Source: Bryopsis sp. KO-2023 (taxonomy: Eukaryota; Chlorophyta; Ulvophyceae; Bryopsidales; Bryopsidaceae). Taken from it: 64,000 nt of DNA. Of this stretch, positions 19,627 through 30,392 are shown piece by piece. The notes beneath the pieces are model-generated. The model made no database searches and was not told the DNA's origin. It worked only from the letters and a program-made list of their open reading frames with translations. Position numbers and translations under genes: made by a program. Where the stretch lies: the NCBI GenBank assembly GCA_030272585.1, contig BSYQ01000003.1:7936001-8000000 (forward strand), read 5' to 3'. The number at the start of each line of letters is the position of its first letter. Positions within the stretch are counted from its first letter, which is position 1.

Positions 19627-20373
19627 AAACGTGGCAAAGTCTAACCTGGTTCCCACAAAACAGGTGAAGTTCCTCGGCTTTGTCGTTGAGTCTGAACCCC
19701 TCGCAAGAGTTTCTGTCAGCCAGACCAAACTCGAGAAAATCGAATCAGCGGTAGGCAACCTGCTGCGCATGCCTCATTTTTCGGGGCAACAGGCCGAACG
19801 TGTCGTTGGATATATTGTTGCGACACTCCCAGCGATTCCTCTCGCACGGTTTTTCTCCCGGTCGATGTTCCAGCTTCTGGGTAAGCTGCCGATTTCGACG
19901 CAGGGACGGCGAAATAACAAATTCTTGTTACGCCCCACGCCAGAGGTCCGTGACGACTTGCGGTTTCTGATCGACAATCTCGACCGCCTCAACGGCATTA
20001 ACCTCGAAACTCCGGCCCCTAGGGTCGTCTTGTATACTGATGCATCTGGATTAGGATGGGGAGCTAGACTGTTTACGGCTTCCCATCTGGCCCTTCCCCT
20101 GCGTGGTCAGGGACGTTGGCCGGGCCAGACGGCGACTGATTCTGTTTGGACAGAGCTCAAGGGAGTTTTTTCCGCCCTCGTCGCTTTCTGGCCCCGTGTC
20201 GTGGGAAAACGCGTTTTACTTCGCACAGATTCTACCGGTGTACGCGGGTTTTGGAAAAACGCAGGGTCGCCTTCCCTCAACAATGGTATCAACTTGATGG
20301 TGTTAGCTCTGGCTACCCTTGAGTTACTTGGAAAGTTTTCGTTGACTATTGGGTTCGTCGGGTCTGCCGCGAT
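19627..20373 (+). mobile_element. DIRS-like element: reverse transcriptase tail and RNase H
   Basis: The segment begins at the end of the RT domain, with a QVKFLGFVV-type motif. It continues into an RNase H-like region with the first acidic motif VVLYTDASGLGWGARL and a later LLRTDSTG motif. This DASxxGWGA form is what DIRS/Ngaro RNase H domains usually show. The stretch upstream is replaced by the LTR of element A, and it ends at the target site of hAT element X. Coding frame is open throughout the segment. Confidence 0.75.
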
Positions 20374-20689
20374 CAGACCTGGGCCCGACCGGACCGGCAG
20401 CGAAAAACCGGTCCGGTCCGGTCCAACCTGTCCATGGACCGGCTGACCTGTCCGGTCCGGTCCGGTCCAACGAAAAAACGCCGGTCCTTGCAAGACCGGA
20501 CAGGTTGTGACCTGTCCGGTCCTGTCCACTCCGGTCCAGTCAACCTCGGAAATCTGCAGAAATCTGGACCGGTTTTCTGACAGATTTTCCGTTTTTAGAC
20601 AGGTCACACCCACATTTCGCCTTTATTAGACCGGCGATGTGACCTGTCTAAAACCGGAACGACCTTGTCTTGACAGGGTTGTTCTCCTG

Positions 20690-21300
20690 TTTTAGACCGG
20701 CTCCAGGTCGGTCTGGACAGGTGGGCTGCCTGTCCAGACCGACCTGGAGCCGGTCTAGAACAGGTCGCACAATTAAGCACTTTTAACGTGCTAATTGTGT
20801 ATCAATCGATTGGGAACTGATTCAATGGATTAAAGAACGAAGTGTTATTTATTATATGCATTTTTAATGCATGAATGACGTGAGCCAAGCCCACCAGCCA
20901 CCGACTAGAGGGAGTCGGTCGACTCAAGGAGGATTCGAACCCGGGTTGGCTAAGCCCGAGTCGAAGACACTATCGCTAGTGGACCCCACCACAGGGACGC
21001 TCAAAAGGGGGCCGTTACTTTTAAGTACCCGTTTAATTTTAGAAAATTAAACGGGTTCGAATCCTCCTTGAGTCGACCGACTCCCTCTAGTCGGTGGCTG
21101 GTGGGCTTGGCTCACGTCATTCATGCATTAAAAATGCATATAATAAATAATACTTCGTTCTTTAATCCATTGAATCAGTTCTCAGTCGATTAACACATTA
21201 AAAAGTGTTTAATTGTGTGACCTGTTTTAGACAGGTGCCAGGTCGGTCTGGACAGGCGGCCCACCTGTCCAGACCGACTTGGAGTCGGTCTAAAACAGGT
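20690..21300. repeat. Element X foldback core
   Basis: A long inverted repeat: the left arm (about 20757-20945) pairs with the right arm (about 21050-21230), with only scattered mismatches. Each arm is bounded on the outside by a smaller hairpin (20695-20755, a perfect 27-bp stem; and about 21232-21290). The spacer at the middle holds a tRNA-like sequence. Box B-like GGTTCGAATCC occurs once in each orientation (20931-20941 and 21054-21064). Confidence 0.85.
20926..21000 (-). other. tRNA-like sequence in element X
   Basis: On the minus strand a 70-75 nt stretch has an internal arm and a T-arm-like GGTTCGAATCC at 20931-20941. It could serve as a Pol III box B. No confident cloverleaf or anticodon could be assigned, so it is called tRNA-like and not a tRNA gene. 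Confidence 0.5.
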
Positions 21301-21482
21301 CATATTGGGCGTCACATCGGTCTAAAACAGGGTCACACCGGTCTAAAACAGGTCACACGAGTATGACCGTACTAGACAGGCGACAACCTGTCTGGAAAGG
21401 TCAAATCCGGTCCAGAAAGGTCAAATCCTGTAAGGACGCGGGGGAATGGAAAGACTTAAAGGAATATTACAAAACGTGAACA

Positions 21483-21553
21483 ACTGGTCCAAAGGCCTAG
21501 AGCCTTAAGACCGGCCAACCGTTGACCCGGGTTCGAATCCCGTCAACGGTCAC
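21483..21553 (+). other. tRNA-like module 1 in element E LTR
   Basis: A plus-strand segment with a perfect T-arm-like hairpin around GGGTTCGAATCCC (box B consensus match) enclosed by a CCGTTGAC/GTCAACGG stem. The same module lies at 27903-27973 in the other LTR. The D and anticodon arms are not convincing, so it is at most a tRNA relic. Confidence 0.45.
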
Positions 21554-21714
21554 AACCGTAACTGGCTGTAACTCTCACTCACGTGACCCTGGACTACACC
21601 GTCCAGATACAGTCACTCACATCACACCATCACACTCTGTATCACTCATCCCGATTACGTCACTCGTCAGACGGCTACATAACCGATCTGACCTCTGTAA
21701 CCACCGTCGCCCAC

Positions 21715-21782
21715 TGGTTCGCTAGTGCGACCGTTACTCTACTTGTCACTGAGAGGTCTAGGGATCGAATCCCACCTCTCCC
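21715..21782 (+). other. tRNA-like module 2 in element E LTR
   Basis: Starts with a box A-like TGGTTCGCTAGTGCG and, about 35 nt later, has GGATCGAATCC (box B-like) inside an AGAGGT...ACCTCT stem. Spacing is near that of a tRNA gene. Repeated at 28135-28202 in the partner LTR. Confidence 0.45.
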
Positions 21783-22114
21783 TTTGCAAACTGTCACAAG
21801 ACTCCCCCTGACCTTAGAAATCTGGACCCCAGACCTAAGGTCACCAACTAGCACATACAGACTCCAGCAAAAAGAATAGAGCACTCCCCCATAAGCAAAA
21901 AGGAAAATCCCAAAGACCCTCCAGAAAGCAAAAGGAAAAGCCCCATCTGGAAGACCATCCCAAAGACAGTAGAAAAGAAAACAGCTGACCTGGCCTCAGC
22001 ACTAACACCAACTCCCCTGAACCCCCAACAGTCATAGACTGAAATTCTCTTCTCATTCCCATGTCTCTGCAGGGATATCTTCCATTTACTCACTCTTCAA
22101 CTCTTGAAGTCCTC

Positions 22115-25100
22115 TTATCTCCACTTCCAAACTTTCTTCTCCTGCTCTGTTGCTTCCAAGTGCTTCTGCTGGAAGTATGATGCTGCTATGTTAGGACAGT
22201 TTTCCAGGTTCCTGATAGGCTCCCAGCTATCATGTCCCCTGTCATAACCTTGCCATCTGATCAAGAACTCTCTTGAAGTTCTTCCCCTGCCTCTGCCTCT
22301 TCTGACCTCTCTGTGATCCAAAAACATCTCCACCTGGAACTCTGGGGTTCCATCAATGATCTCTGCTGGCAGTGGGTTGGGTTCTCTGTTCCCATACTGC
22401 TCATCTTGAATATATCTCCTTAGCTTGGAGATGTGGAACACTGGATGCAGACTCCACTGCTGAGGGACTTCCAGTTCATAGGCTACTTGACCCACTCTCT
22501 TCACAATCTTGAATGGGCCCACATATTTGGGTCCAAGCTTCTTGCATCTGTCCCCAGCCAGCTTCAGATCCTTAGTACTGAGGAGGACCATGTCATCCAC
22601 ATTGAACTCATCTGTTCTCCTGTGCTTGTCTGCACTTTGCTTCTGTCTGTTCTGAGCTCTAGCAATGCATGTCTTGGCCACTTCCACATCCATCTTTAGA
22701 TCATTCAGTATCTCATCTACACCTCTGATGGGTGTCTCAATCTTCTTTCTCCCCAACAAGGCTGCAGGCACCAAGGGCTCCTCTCCAGAGTTCAAGTAAA
22801 ATGGGCTATACCCAGTACTTGACTGCTTCCCTTGATTATACACAAATTCAGCTGCACTTAATTTCAGATCCCAATCTGTTTGGGAATGATCCACATAAGC
22901 CCTTAAGCTCTCCTCCAGAATCCTGTTCAATCTCTCTGTTTGTCCATCAGATTGTGGATGTCTTGCAGTAGACATCTTCAGCTTGGTCCCTACCAACATC
23001 ATCAGCTCTCTCCACAATTCAGATGTAAACCTGGCATCTCTGTCAGATACCAGGTCTTCAGGCATTCCATGATGCCTCCAGACCTCATCAAACAGTAATC
23101 TGGCCATTCCCACAGCTCCAATGGTCCCTTGAGTTGCACAGAAGTGGGACATCTTGGACATTCGATCCACAAACACCACAATTGCATCCTTTCCCCTCTC
23201 TGTTCTGGGTAGTCCAGTGATGAGATCCAGACTCACTGAGCTCCATCTCCTGTTGGGAATTTGCAATGGTTGCAGATCTCCAGCACTCTTCTGGGTAGAT
23301 GACTTGGTCTTTTGGCACACAGGACAGCTCCTGCAATATTGGGCCACATCTTGAGACATCTTCTTCCACCAGAAGTGTTGCTGTAATGTAGACAAGGTCC
23401 TCTCCTTGCCCTTGTGTCCTCCAATCAAACTGTCATGCCCTTCCTTCATCACCATTGCTTTCAGACTTTGTGGTACAACAATCTTCCCTTCCACAGTCTG
23501 TAGAACTCCATCAGCAGACATCTTGAACACCCTTTGGGTCTGGATGTCAGATTCCAGTCTCTTCAGGATTTCCTTGCAATGTTCATCATTCATCTGAGCA
23601 TCAGCAACCTCCTTTGGACTCCCTTGAGCCATAGGTTCCATGGATGACTTCTCCAGTGCATTGATTTGTTCATCAGATCTTGACAATCCTTTTCCAGTAC
23701 CCCATTTGGTACCTCCTCTTGCATCACTTGGCATCACATCTGTTTTCAGTCTCTCAGGCAGCTTTCCAGTCTGGCATCCAGTAACCTTCACCAATCTGGA
23801 ACCCAATGGCTCTCCTGGTTGTTCATCAAACACAAGATCCTGTGGATGATTCTCTCCCCAGGCCCCCAAGCCTTGGTACCTCTGAACTTTGCCATCATGC
23901 TGTACAAGAGTTTTTGTAGTGCCATTTGGTGTAGATGCCTTCAAATCTCCCCCTCCACTTCCAGAATCCTTTGGATCCACTGGATGTGGACATCTTGAGA
24001 GGGCATCCGCCACCACATTATCCTTCCCAGGGATGTGAACAGTTTGGAATCGAAATGGAGCTAAAAACTCCACCCATCTGGCTTGTCTCCTGCTCAGATG
24101 TTGTTGAGAATCCAGCCAAACCAATGACTGGTTATCTGTTCTGAGAACAAACTCCCTCCCTTCCAAATATGCTCTCCACTTTTTTAAGCAGTGGACAATC
24201 CCCAACAGCTCAATCTCATGTATAGGATACCTTGATTCTGCATCTGTCAGCTTGTGGGATTCAAATGCTACAGGATGCAATCCATCTGGCCCTTCCTGCA
24301 TTAGCACTCCCCCTACTCCTGATTGACTGCCATCAGTGGCCACAATCCAGGGCCAATCATCTCTTGGATGAATCAGGACAGGTGCTGAGCACAATGCTTG
24401 TTTGAGATCTTCAAATGCCATACTTTGTCCTGAATGCAGTTTTTCCTTCCTCCCCTGGAGCCATTCTCAGCTGCCAAAATCCTGCTCTTAGGTCTACCTT
24501 GCTGAAGTATTTTGCCTGGCCCAGCCTGTCCAACATCTCATCCATTCTGGGGATGGGAAATTGGGTGATCTTGGTAGCTCTGTTCAATGCTCTGTAGTCC
24601 ACACAGAACCTCAATGCCCCTCCAGGTTTGGGGACAAAGAGTACAGGTGCTCCAAAGTTGCTGTGGCTTGGTCTTATCATCCCTTTCTCCAGTAAGTAGT
24701 CCAACTGCTCCTTTAAGGCATCCAATTCTTTTGGGCTCTGCTTATATAATGGGCCAAAGATTGGTTTTGCATCATCTTTCAGAGGAATCTTCATGTCCCA
24801 TGGTCTGTGAGGTGGTAGATGACTGGGTAAATCCATTGGGAAGACATCCTTGTAATCATTCAGGACATCCTTCAGCTCCTTGAGCTCATCATCCAGTCCA
24901 TCAACCATGCTTTTGAAATTTGCATCTGTACCATCCTCTGTACCCTTAACTTCCATTGATTCACCAGGATTCCTGATCTGCTTGGCTGCATTGATTTCTC
25001 CTGATGCTTGAGGATCCTGTGTTTTCCTGACCAGCACCAGGTATGCTTCTCCATCTCTGTTCTTCAGGCATCTCTTAGCTTCACTGGCTGAGAGTAGGTT

Positions 25101-26240
25101 GATCTCCTGTGGATCTTGGACTGCTGCCACCTTTGGATGGAATCCTTGAAGCTTGATTGGGACTTTGTTAGGTCTGCAGATGGTAATCACATGACTCCTC
25201 CAGTTGATGTGAGGATTGTGATCCACTAGCCAGGCCTTTCCCAGAATGACTTTGTGCTTCAAATTTGGCACCATCCAGAAGATCCTTTTTATCACCCAGG
25301 GACCCATCCTTATTCTCACCAATGCCTGTTGTTTTAGCAGTAATCTGGAACCATCTGCCAGTTCCACTGACAGATGTGCATCCTTGATGATTTTCAATGC
25401 ATTTTCTTGGGCTGTTTGGACATCCATGAAGTCCCCTGTGGCTCCACTATCGATGAGGCATTTGACTGTCTGTTTGTGCAATTTTCCTGGCACATATAAC
25501 AGGGTAGATCCCAGGTCTCCTTGACCTACTGATCCCAATTTCCCTGTCATCATATTTTCCACTTTTTCCTGGCTTGGTGTTGGACAATGTGTCTCAGCTG
25601 GTGGTGAGAATCTGACTTTCTTATGAATCCCATGACCCCCTTGTGATTCCTCTTTTGCATGTATGGATTTCCATACTCCTGAGGCTGTGAGGACCTCTCT
25701 GGGCTTAGATGTGGATTCCTTGATTGACTGTAGCTGTTTCTGCATCACCACTGATCCTTTTGGAGGGGAGGACTGTAGACTGTCCTTTGTTATCCCTTCC
25801 ATCTCAGGGGATTTCTGTTCTGACTGTCCCAACACTGTGGGGATGGATCCCTTAGCTTTGTTGCTGACCGGATCCCCTTTGCCAGGCCTCGAATCTGAGG
25901 TACTGGATCTGGCAAGCTTCCCTCCCCCAAACCTTCCCAAATAAGATGAAGATGTTTTACATCTGGATCCTGCCTTTGCCTGAGCACCATTCTCAGGAGA
26001 TCCTTTAGATGTTCCCCCTTCAACCTTATCGACCACTAGCACCTTCCCATCACTGACATTCCTCTGATTTCCTTGTAATCCTTCCTTGTCTTGAGAACCA
26101 TTCTGACGACTTTCCGACGACATTTCCGACATCACATTTGCATGTCCAGGTTTCTTTGACGCCCCTCCTGGCCTGGTCCAGGGAGGCCCTACTCGTTTCC
26201 CGACGACTTGTTTTGGCCACCCTTCTTCTTCGATCGACAT
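22115..26240 (-). mobile_element. Element E pol region: PR-RT-RNase H-IN-chromodomain
   Basis: Reading on the minus strand: aspartic protease (CLIDSGATGDFMD, VILGKAWLVDHNP), reverse transcriptase start (LRFCVDYRALNR, FSKVDLRAGFWQLRM), RNase H (WIVATDGSQSGVGGVLMQ, NVVADALSRCP), integrase with a zinc finger ending CPVCQKTKS and core motifs VSLDLITGLP and VSDRDARFTS, and a C-terminal chromodomain (EFLIRWQGYDRGHDSWEP). About one break was noted. pol overlaps the end of gag in another frame, as is common in Ty3 elements that use recoding. Confidence 0.85.
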
Positions 26241-27754
26241 TCTCTCGCGAAATGCCCGAACTTTCCGCAGTTATGACATTTCCCTTTCTTGGGTGACGAC
26301 TGGTTCCACTTCTCTCCTGACACTGCGCCAATCTCCATCTTATCGTCATACTGCCGGTTTTGTTTTGGGTACCAAGGAGTCTGGTCGTTTCCTGCTCGGC
26401 CTGCAGCCCGATCTGCTTGCAGTGCCAACTGGACGGCTTCATCAAATGTGTGGGGACGGTTTAGGAAAACGTGGGATTTTATCTTCGCCTGTAGAGAGTG
26501 CGTGAAGAGATGCACCTTGTCCTCGGTGCTCATAGTGGGAGTCTTCAGCAGGAGTTTGGCAAACAAAGCGATATGCTCCCTGAGCGTTCCTTTCTTGTGT
26601 GATAACCGGAACAGTTGGTCTCTGGCTGTTTCTGCTTTGTCGAAGGGGTCGAAATATTCGATAATCTCCTGCCCCAGAGTCTCCCAGCTCGCCAACACGT
26701 CCGGGTTGGACGCTTTCTTAACAGTAAACCATTCCTGCGCAGCTCCTCTCAACACCGTCGACGCCAGTAACGCCCTTTTGTTCACAGGACATCCAGACGC
26801 CACAAAATAAGTTTCCATACTCTCCACCCAGTCGGATGCTCCTTCTCCCGTTTTCCCAAAGAACTGAGGAGGATTCCCCAGCCGGATAGGCGCAAAGTTC
26901 CACACATCCGGTATAGATGGCCCTGCAGAACCTCCACTCGTCACTCCACTCGTCGCTCTCACTTGTCGGAACTTTTGCTCCAGTTCGTGTTTTGCTGCCA
27001 GTAACGATGCTTGGAGGTCGCTCTTCTGGGTTGCCATTTGCTCTTGCAGTTCCAGTAGTTTTTTATGCATGCTTGACCCAGCCTCCAAGTTAATGCCCAC
27101 AGCCGACTGCGCCGTCGACTGCTGCTCGGTTAGTTCCGTCATAGTAGCCACCAGGGTAGAGATCTTTGCATCCGTATCCGTCCGAAACTCCATCGCCTGG
27201 GTTTCCCGTAGGGTCTGGCTCAACGTTAGTTCGTCCAGCTTCTGCATTAGTTTCTGGTGGTTCGCTTGGCTGTCGAGGGTCACTTTCGACAGTTTCTGCT
27301 CCAGTTTCGTGCCCGCCTGTCGAACTTTCAGCATGTCTGCTCGGACGTCACCCGCCGATTTCTCCAGCAGTTCCAGTTTCCCGGTCGTCTCGACATGTCT
27401 GGTTTCGTTCGTAGTTCCAAGCTCAGCAACTTTCTCCTTTACAGTTTTGACTTTATCCTGTAGCCCGGCCCCAGCTTCATCAAGCTTGCCGACTGCCTTC
27501 GACAGTTTCTGTAAGGACTCTCCATGCTTATGCGCGAGCTTTTCGACTGCCAAGCCTGCCTTGTGAACCTTTGCGAACTCGTCGCCATGCTTATTCACCA
27601 GCTTCTCCACGTTCTGTCCTGCTTTGTGGATGTTTGCGATTTCTGTCTTTATCTCCAACCCTTCGAGTTCCCCGATTCGGTCTTCCAGTGCTTTGCACCC
27701 CGTCTTGAGTGCCGCCACCGCCTCCAACAGATTATTAACGTCCTCCGCCGACAT
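26189..27754 (-). CDS. Element E gag (521 aa), coiled coil, capsid, CCHC knuckle
   Basis: Residues 1-260 form a long coiled coil with a repeated A-G-x-x-VEKLxxKHG-type module. A capsid-like region (about 275-440) includes DWVESMETYFVASG and EIIEYFDPFDKAETARDQL. The C-terminus has one CCHC knuckle, CHNCGKFGHFAREC, and a basic tail. The coiled-coil front end resembles the architecture of the C and H gag genes although the sequence differs. The start lies about 80 bp downstream of the primer-binding-site-like sequence. Open throughout. Confidence 0.83.
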   Translation of the reverse strand: MSAEDVNNLLEAVAALKTGCKALEDRIGELEGLEIKTEIANIHKAGQNVEKLVNKHGDEFAKVHKAGLAVEKLAHKHGESLQKLSKAVGKLDEAGAGLQDKVKTVKEKVAELGTTNETRHVETTGKLELLEKSAGDVRADMLKVRQAGTKLEQKLSKVTLDSQANHQKLMQKLDELTLSQTLRETQAMEFRTDTDAKISTLVATMTELTEQQSTAQSAVGINLEAGSSMHKKLLELQEQMATQKSDLQASLLAAKHELEQKFRQVRATSGVTSGGSAGPSIPDVWNFAPIRLGNPPQFFGKTGEGASDWVESMETYFVASGCPVNKRALLASTVLRGAAQEWFTVKKASNPDVLASWETLGQEIIEYFDPFDKAETARDQLFRLSHKKGTLREHIALFAKLLLKTPTMSTEDKVHLFTHSLQAKIKSHVFLNRPHTFDEAVQLALQADRAAGRAGNDQTPWYPKQNRQYDDKMEIGAVSGEKWNQSSPKKGKCHNCGKFGHFARECRSKKKGGQNKSSGNE

Positions 27755-27848
27755 TCTGGTTCTTTCCCCGGTCTCTCACGATGAACCCAATATCACAGGC
27801 TGCCCGATCGTTTGGGTGTAGCCCTGTACACTTCGCTCCGAAACCACT

Positions 27849-28218
27849 TGTAAGGACGCGGGGGAATGGAAAGACTTAAAGGAATATTACAAAACGTGAA
27901 CAACTGGTCCAAAGGCCTAGAGCCTTAAGACCGGCCAACCGTTGACCCGGGTTCGAATCCCGTCAACGGTCACAACCGTAACTGGCTGTAACTCTCACTC
28001 ACGTGACCCTGGACTACACCGTCCAGATACAGTCACTCACATCACACCATCACACTCTGTATCACTCATCCCGATTACGTCACTCGTCAGACGGCTACAT
28101 AACCGATCTGACCTCTGTAACCACCGTCGCCCACTGGTTCGCTAGTGCGACCGTTACTCTACTTGTCACTGAGAGGTCTAGGGATCGAATCCCACCTCTC
28201 CCTTTGCAAACTGTCACA
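27849..28218 (-). repeat. Element E 5' LTR
   Basis: 370 bp, same length as and apparently identical to the 3' LTR. The primer-binding-site-like sequence lies two bases inside it (27835-27846) and AATCC follows outside. Confidence 0.9.
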
Positions 28219-28388
28219 AATCCGGTCTAGAAAAGGTGGCCTTTACTAGACCGGATTTGACCTTTCTTGGACCGGATTTGACCTTTCCAGACCGGATTTG
28301 ACCCGTCTAAGAAAGGTCAAATCCGGTCCAGAAAGTGGTTGCCGGTCCGGTCCGGTCCAACGGGTCGGCGCCCAGGTCTGGCCGCGAT

Positions 28389-29116
28389 TATTGACTCTGG
28401 CGCCGATGAAGAGTCGCGGGTGTTTCACCCCGAAGACTATCAGTTGAATTCCTTGTGGTTCAACTACGTGTGGTTGCTCTGGGGACCGTTTACGATCGAC
28501 CTGTTCGCGTCGTCGTTAAATCGCCAACGGAATCCAGAAACAGATGAGCCGTTACCCTTCTGTTCAGAAACTCACGAAGTGGGCGCTTTTGCTGTTGACG
28601 CCTTGTCCTTTGCGTGGACGCAAGGCAGGTTCTACGGGAACCCTCCCTTCTCGATTCTCACAGACGTCGTGCGTCACTTACTGACGCATGGTGGCAGTGG
28701 TGTGTTGGTCGTGCCTTGGTGGCCCGCCGCGCCTTGGTTCGCCGACTTGAAACCGCACATCTGCGATACTTTTTTCTTACCCCTACAGCCAGATACTTTT
28801 CTCCCAGGAACGACGCGAAATGCGGTCGGCACTGGAACCCCGAAAACAAGTGACGGCAAGGTGATGCAATGCGCTGTAGTGTCGGTGGTTTTTCCCTGCC
28901 CGGAGCACTATTCGACTGGGCCATCGGTGGGTCGCCAGACTCCGAAAGTTCAACCCAAACGAACTCTTACGGAAGTTTTTCAGAACTCGACTCTCCGCAA
29001 CCAGGCGCTGGATTGGCGTGCCTTAGCGCAGGCGCATCTGGAAGCTAGTACTCAGAAAACGTACGCTTCTCGCGTGCGACAGTATATCCAGGTGTGCTCC
29101 TTAGCGCAGTTGGCGC
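28389..29116 (+). mobile_element. DIRS-like element: post-RNase H domain and recombinase N-terminus
   Basis: The first part, with IDLFASSLNRQ and YGNPPFSIL motifs and a tryptophan-rich VVPWWPAAPWF stretch, matches the conserved region that follows RNase H in DIRS/Ngaro elements. The last 60 or so residues (a STQKTYASRVRQY motif) look like the SAM-like N-terminal core-binding domain of tyrosine recombinases. The segment is bounded left by hAT element X and right by hAT element Y. Confidence 0.72.
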
Positions 29117-29615
29117 CAGAGATAGGACTTGGGCCGATTTTTTGGTCCGGCTCCGGTCCGGTCCGGTTACGGTCATACTATGGATCTGATCGATCTTCCA
29201 AAACTAAGGTAATATTAGGTCACAGCAGTAATCCGACATCATAACTGCGTCCTAGAACCGATTTTAGCAATGATCGGTTTTTTTTTTTTTTTTTTTCATT
29301 TTTGGCTGATCGGTGATCGTGATCGTGATCGGCCGATCAAATGTTGATCGTGCTCTTGATCGTCCGATCACATGTTGATCGTGATCGTGATCGGTTCGCC
29401 GATCACCGATCTGATCGGTTGTTCCGATCACGATCCCGATCACGATCAAGCGCCGCGACCTGTCGGCACTTCATCGGCTGACCTTGATCGGTGTGATCGT
29501 GATCGGCCGATCGTGATCGGACCTGCATCCGATCATGATCGGTATTGATCATTTGATCGATGAATTGATCGGTCTCGCGAAAATGCCGACAAATCACCAC
29601 CCGCAGGTGTTTCTG

Positions 29616-29691
29616 AGGTGGAAGGATTCGAACCGGGTACCTAACGGATTAGAAGCATACTCACTAACGCTTGGACCACTCGGAGCCACGG
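29616..29691 (-). other. tRNA-like sequence, left arm of Z1 core
   Basis: On the minus strand: box A-like GTGGCTCCGAGTGGTCC, then box B GGTTCGAATCC (29624-29634), about 75 nt in all, with stem-forming ends. It resembles tRNA-Leu/Ser types in its first half. It pairs with the plus-strand copy at 29774-29850. Confidence 0.55.
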
Positions 29692-29773
29692 TTTGTTGGT
29701 CATCCGTGTCATTATATACGTGATCTGTCAGTCCGACAAACTGAGGTATATAATGACACGGATGACCTAGTGA

Positions 29774-29850
29774 CCGTGGCTCCGAGTGGTCCAAGCGTTA
29801 ATGCGTCTGTCTCTAGTCTGTTAGGTCCCAGGTTCGAATCCTTGCACCCC
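29774..29850 (+). other. tRNA-like sequence, right arm of Z1 core
   Basis: A plus-strand copy of the same tRNA-like sequence with box A-like GTGGCTCCGAGTGG and box B GGTTCGAATCC (29831-29841). The two arms are alike in the first 30 nt and around box B but differ in the anticodon region. Between them is a short palindromic spacer with TATATAATGACACGG in both orientations. Confidence 0.55.
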
Positions 29851-30315
29851 AGAAACACCTGCGGGTGGTGATTTCTCGGCATTTGTGATGGACCGATCAA
29901 TTGACCGATCATGATCCGATCTAATCGGCATCTCCGATCCCGATCCCGACCCCGATCAAGCGCTGCGATCTGTCGGCACTTGATCGGCTGACGTTGATCG
30001 GTCTGATCGTGATCGGCCGATCAAAGTTGGCCGATTAAATCGGTCATCCGATCAGATTGGTGATCGGCCGATCTCCATCGATGATCGGCCAAACCGATTT
30101 GATCGGCGATCGATCTGATCGGAAAAACCCGATCACGATTTAATCGGTCGGACCGATCAATCCACGACCGATTAGATCGTGATCGGATCCATAGTATGGT
30201 TACGGTCGGGTTACGGTCACCGTACTACGGCCGTAATTCCGTACCGTAACCGGAGTAATATGCTGTTTTTACGGTACGGAACAGGTACGGTATAGCTACG
30301 GCAGGCCCTAAATCA

Positions 30316-30392
30316 TCGTGAAGTAGTGTGGTTCAGTGCTAAAGCGTTAGGTTGCAGTCGGTAGGGTCGCAGGTTCGAATCCCCCTGGGTTC
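30316..30392 (+). other. tRNA-like sequence in element Y
   Basis: About 75 nt with a box A-like TGTGGTTCAGTGCT near the start and a perfect box B GGTTCGAATCC at 30372-30382, at tRNA-like spacing. A cloverleaf is plausible but the anticodon was not assigned. Confidence 0.5.

Larger units (their letters stand above)
21429..21798 (-). repeat. Element E 3' LTR with tRNA-like modules
   Basis: Begins TGTAAGGACG and ends CTGTCACA on the plus strand. Two box B-like motifs lie within it, both antisense to the element (21530-21540 and 21762-21772). The partner copy at 27849-28218 carries the same sequence. Confidence 0.9.
21429..28218 (-). mobile_element. Ty3/Gypsy chromovirus E (6.8 kb)
   Basis: 370-bp LTRs (21429-21798 and 27849-28218) that look identical by eye, flanked by the duplication AATCC (21424-21428, 28219-28223). 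On the minus strand: 5' LTR, two-base spacer, primer-binding-site-like 12-mer (27835-27846), gag with coiled coil and CCHC knuckle, pol with protease, RT, RNase H, integrase and chromodomain, a purine-rich tract, 3' LTR. Structure is nearly complete, with about one break in pol. There is no extra ORF after pol, in contrast to C and D. A very recent insertion into hAT element X. Confidence 0.9.
20374..28380. mobile_element. hAT-type non-autonomous element X (about 1.2 kb without E)
   Basis: Ends CAGACCTGGGC and its inverse, flanked by the 8-bp duplication GCCGCGAT (20366-20373 and 28381-28388), which is the hAT signature. It splits the DIRS-like element cleanly. Its own sequence (20374-21428 and 28219-28380) is built from repeats of GGTCCGGTCC-like and GACAGGTC/AGACCGG-like words in both orientations around a large foldback with a tRNA-like centre. 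No transposase is present. Ty3 element E is inserted in it with an AATCC duplication. Confidence 0.85.
29174..30198. mobile_element. hAT-type non-autonomous element Z1 (1025 bp)
   Basis: Ends CATACTATGGATC and its inverse, flanked by the 8-bp duplication GTTACGGT (29166-29173, 30199-30206). After about 100 bp of unique sequence and a T-run (about 29279-29298), the body is an array of GATCG/CGATC words in both orientations, with a central inverted pair of tRNA-like sequences. No coding potential. It shares ends and core with Z2, and its CATACTATGGATC end with the transposase-bearing Z3. Confidence 0.88.

Noticed and set aside
21522-21725. Short open frames in the element E LTR (repeated at 27942-28145)
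   Set aside because: Both copies lie wholly in the LTR over the tRNA-like modules and are antisense to the element; no coding evidence.
29280-30180. GATCG arrays as a satellite or centromeric repeat
   Set aside because: They lie within elements with terminal inverted repeats and 8-bp duplications, not in a free tandem array.
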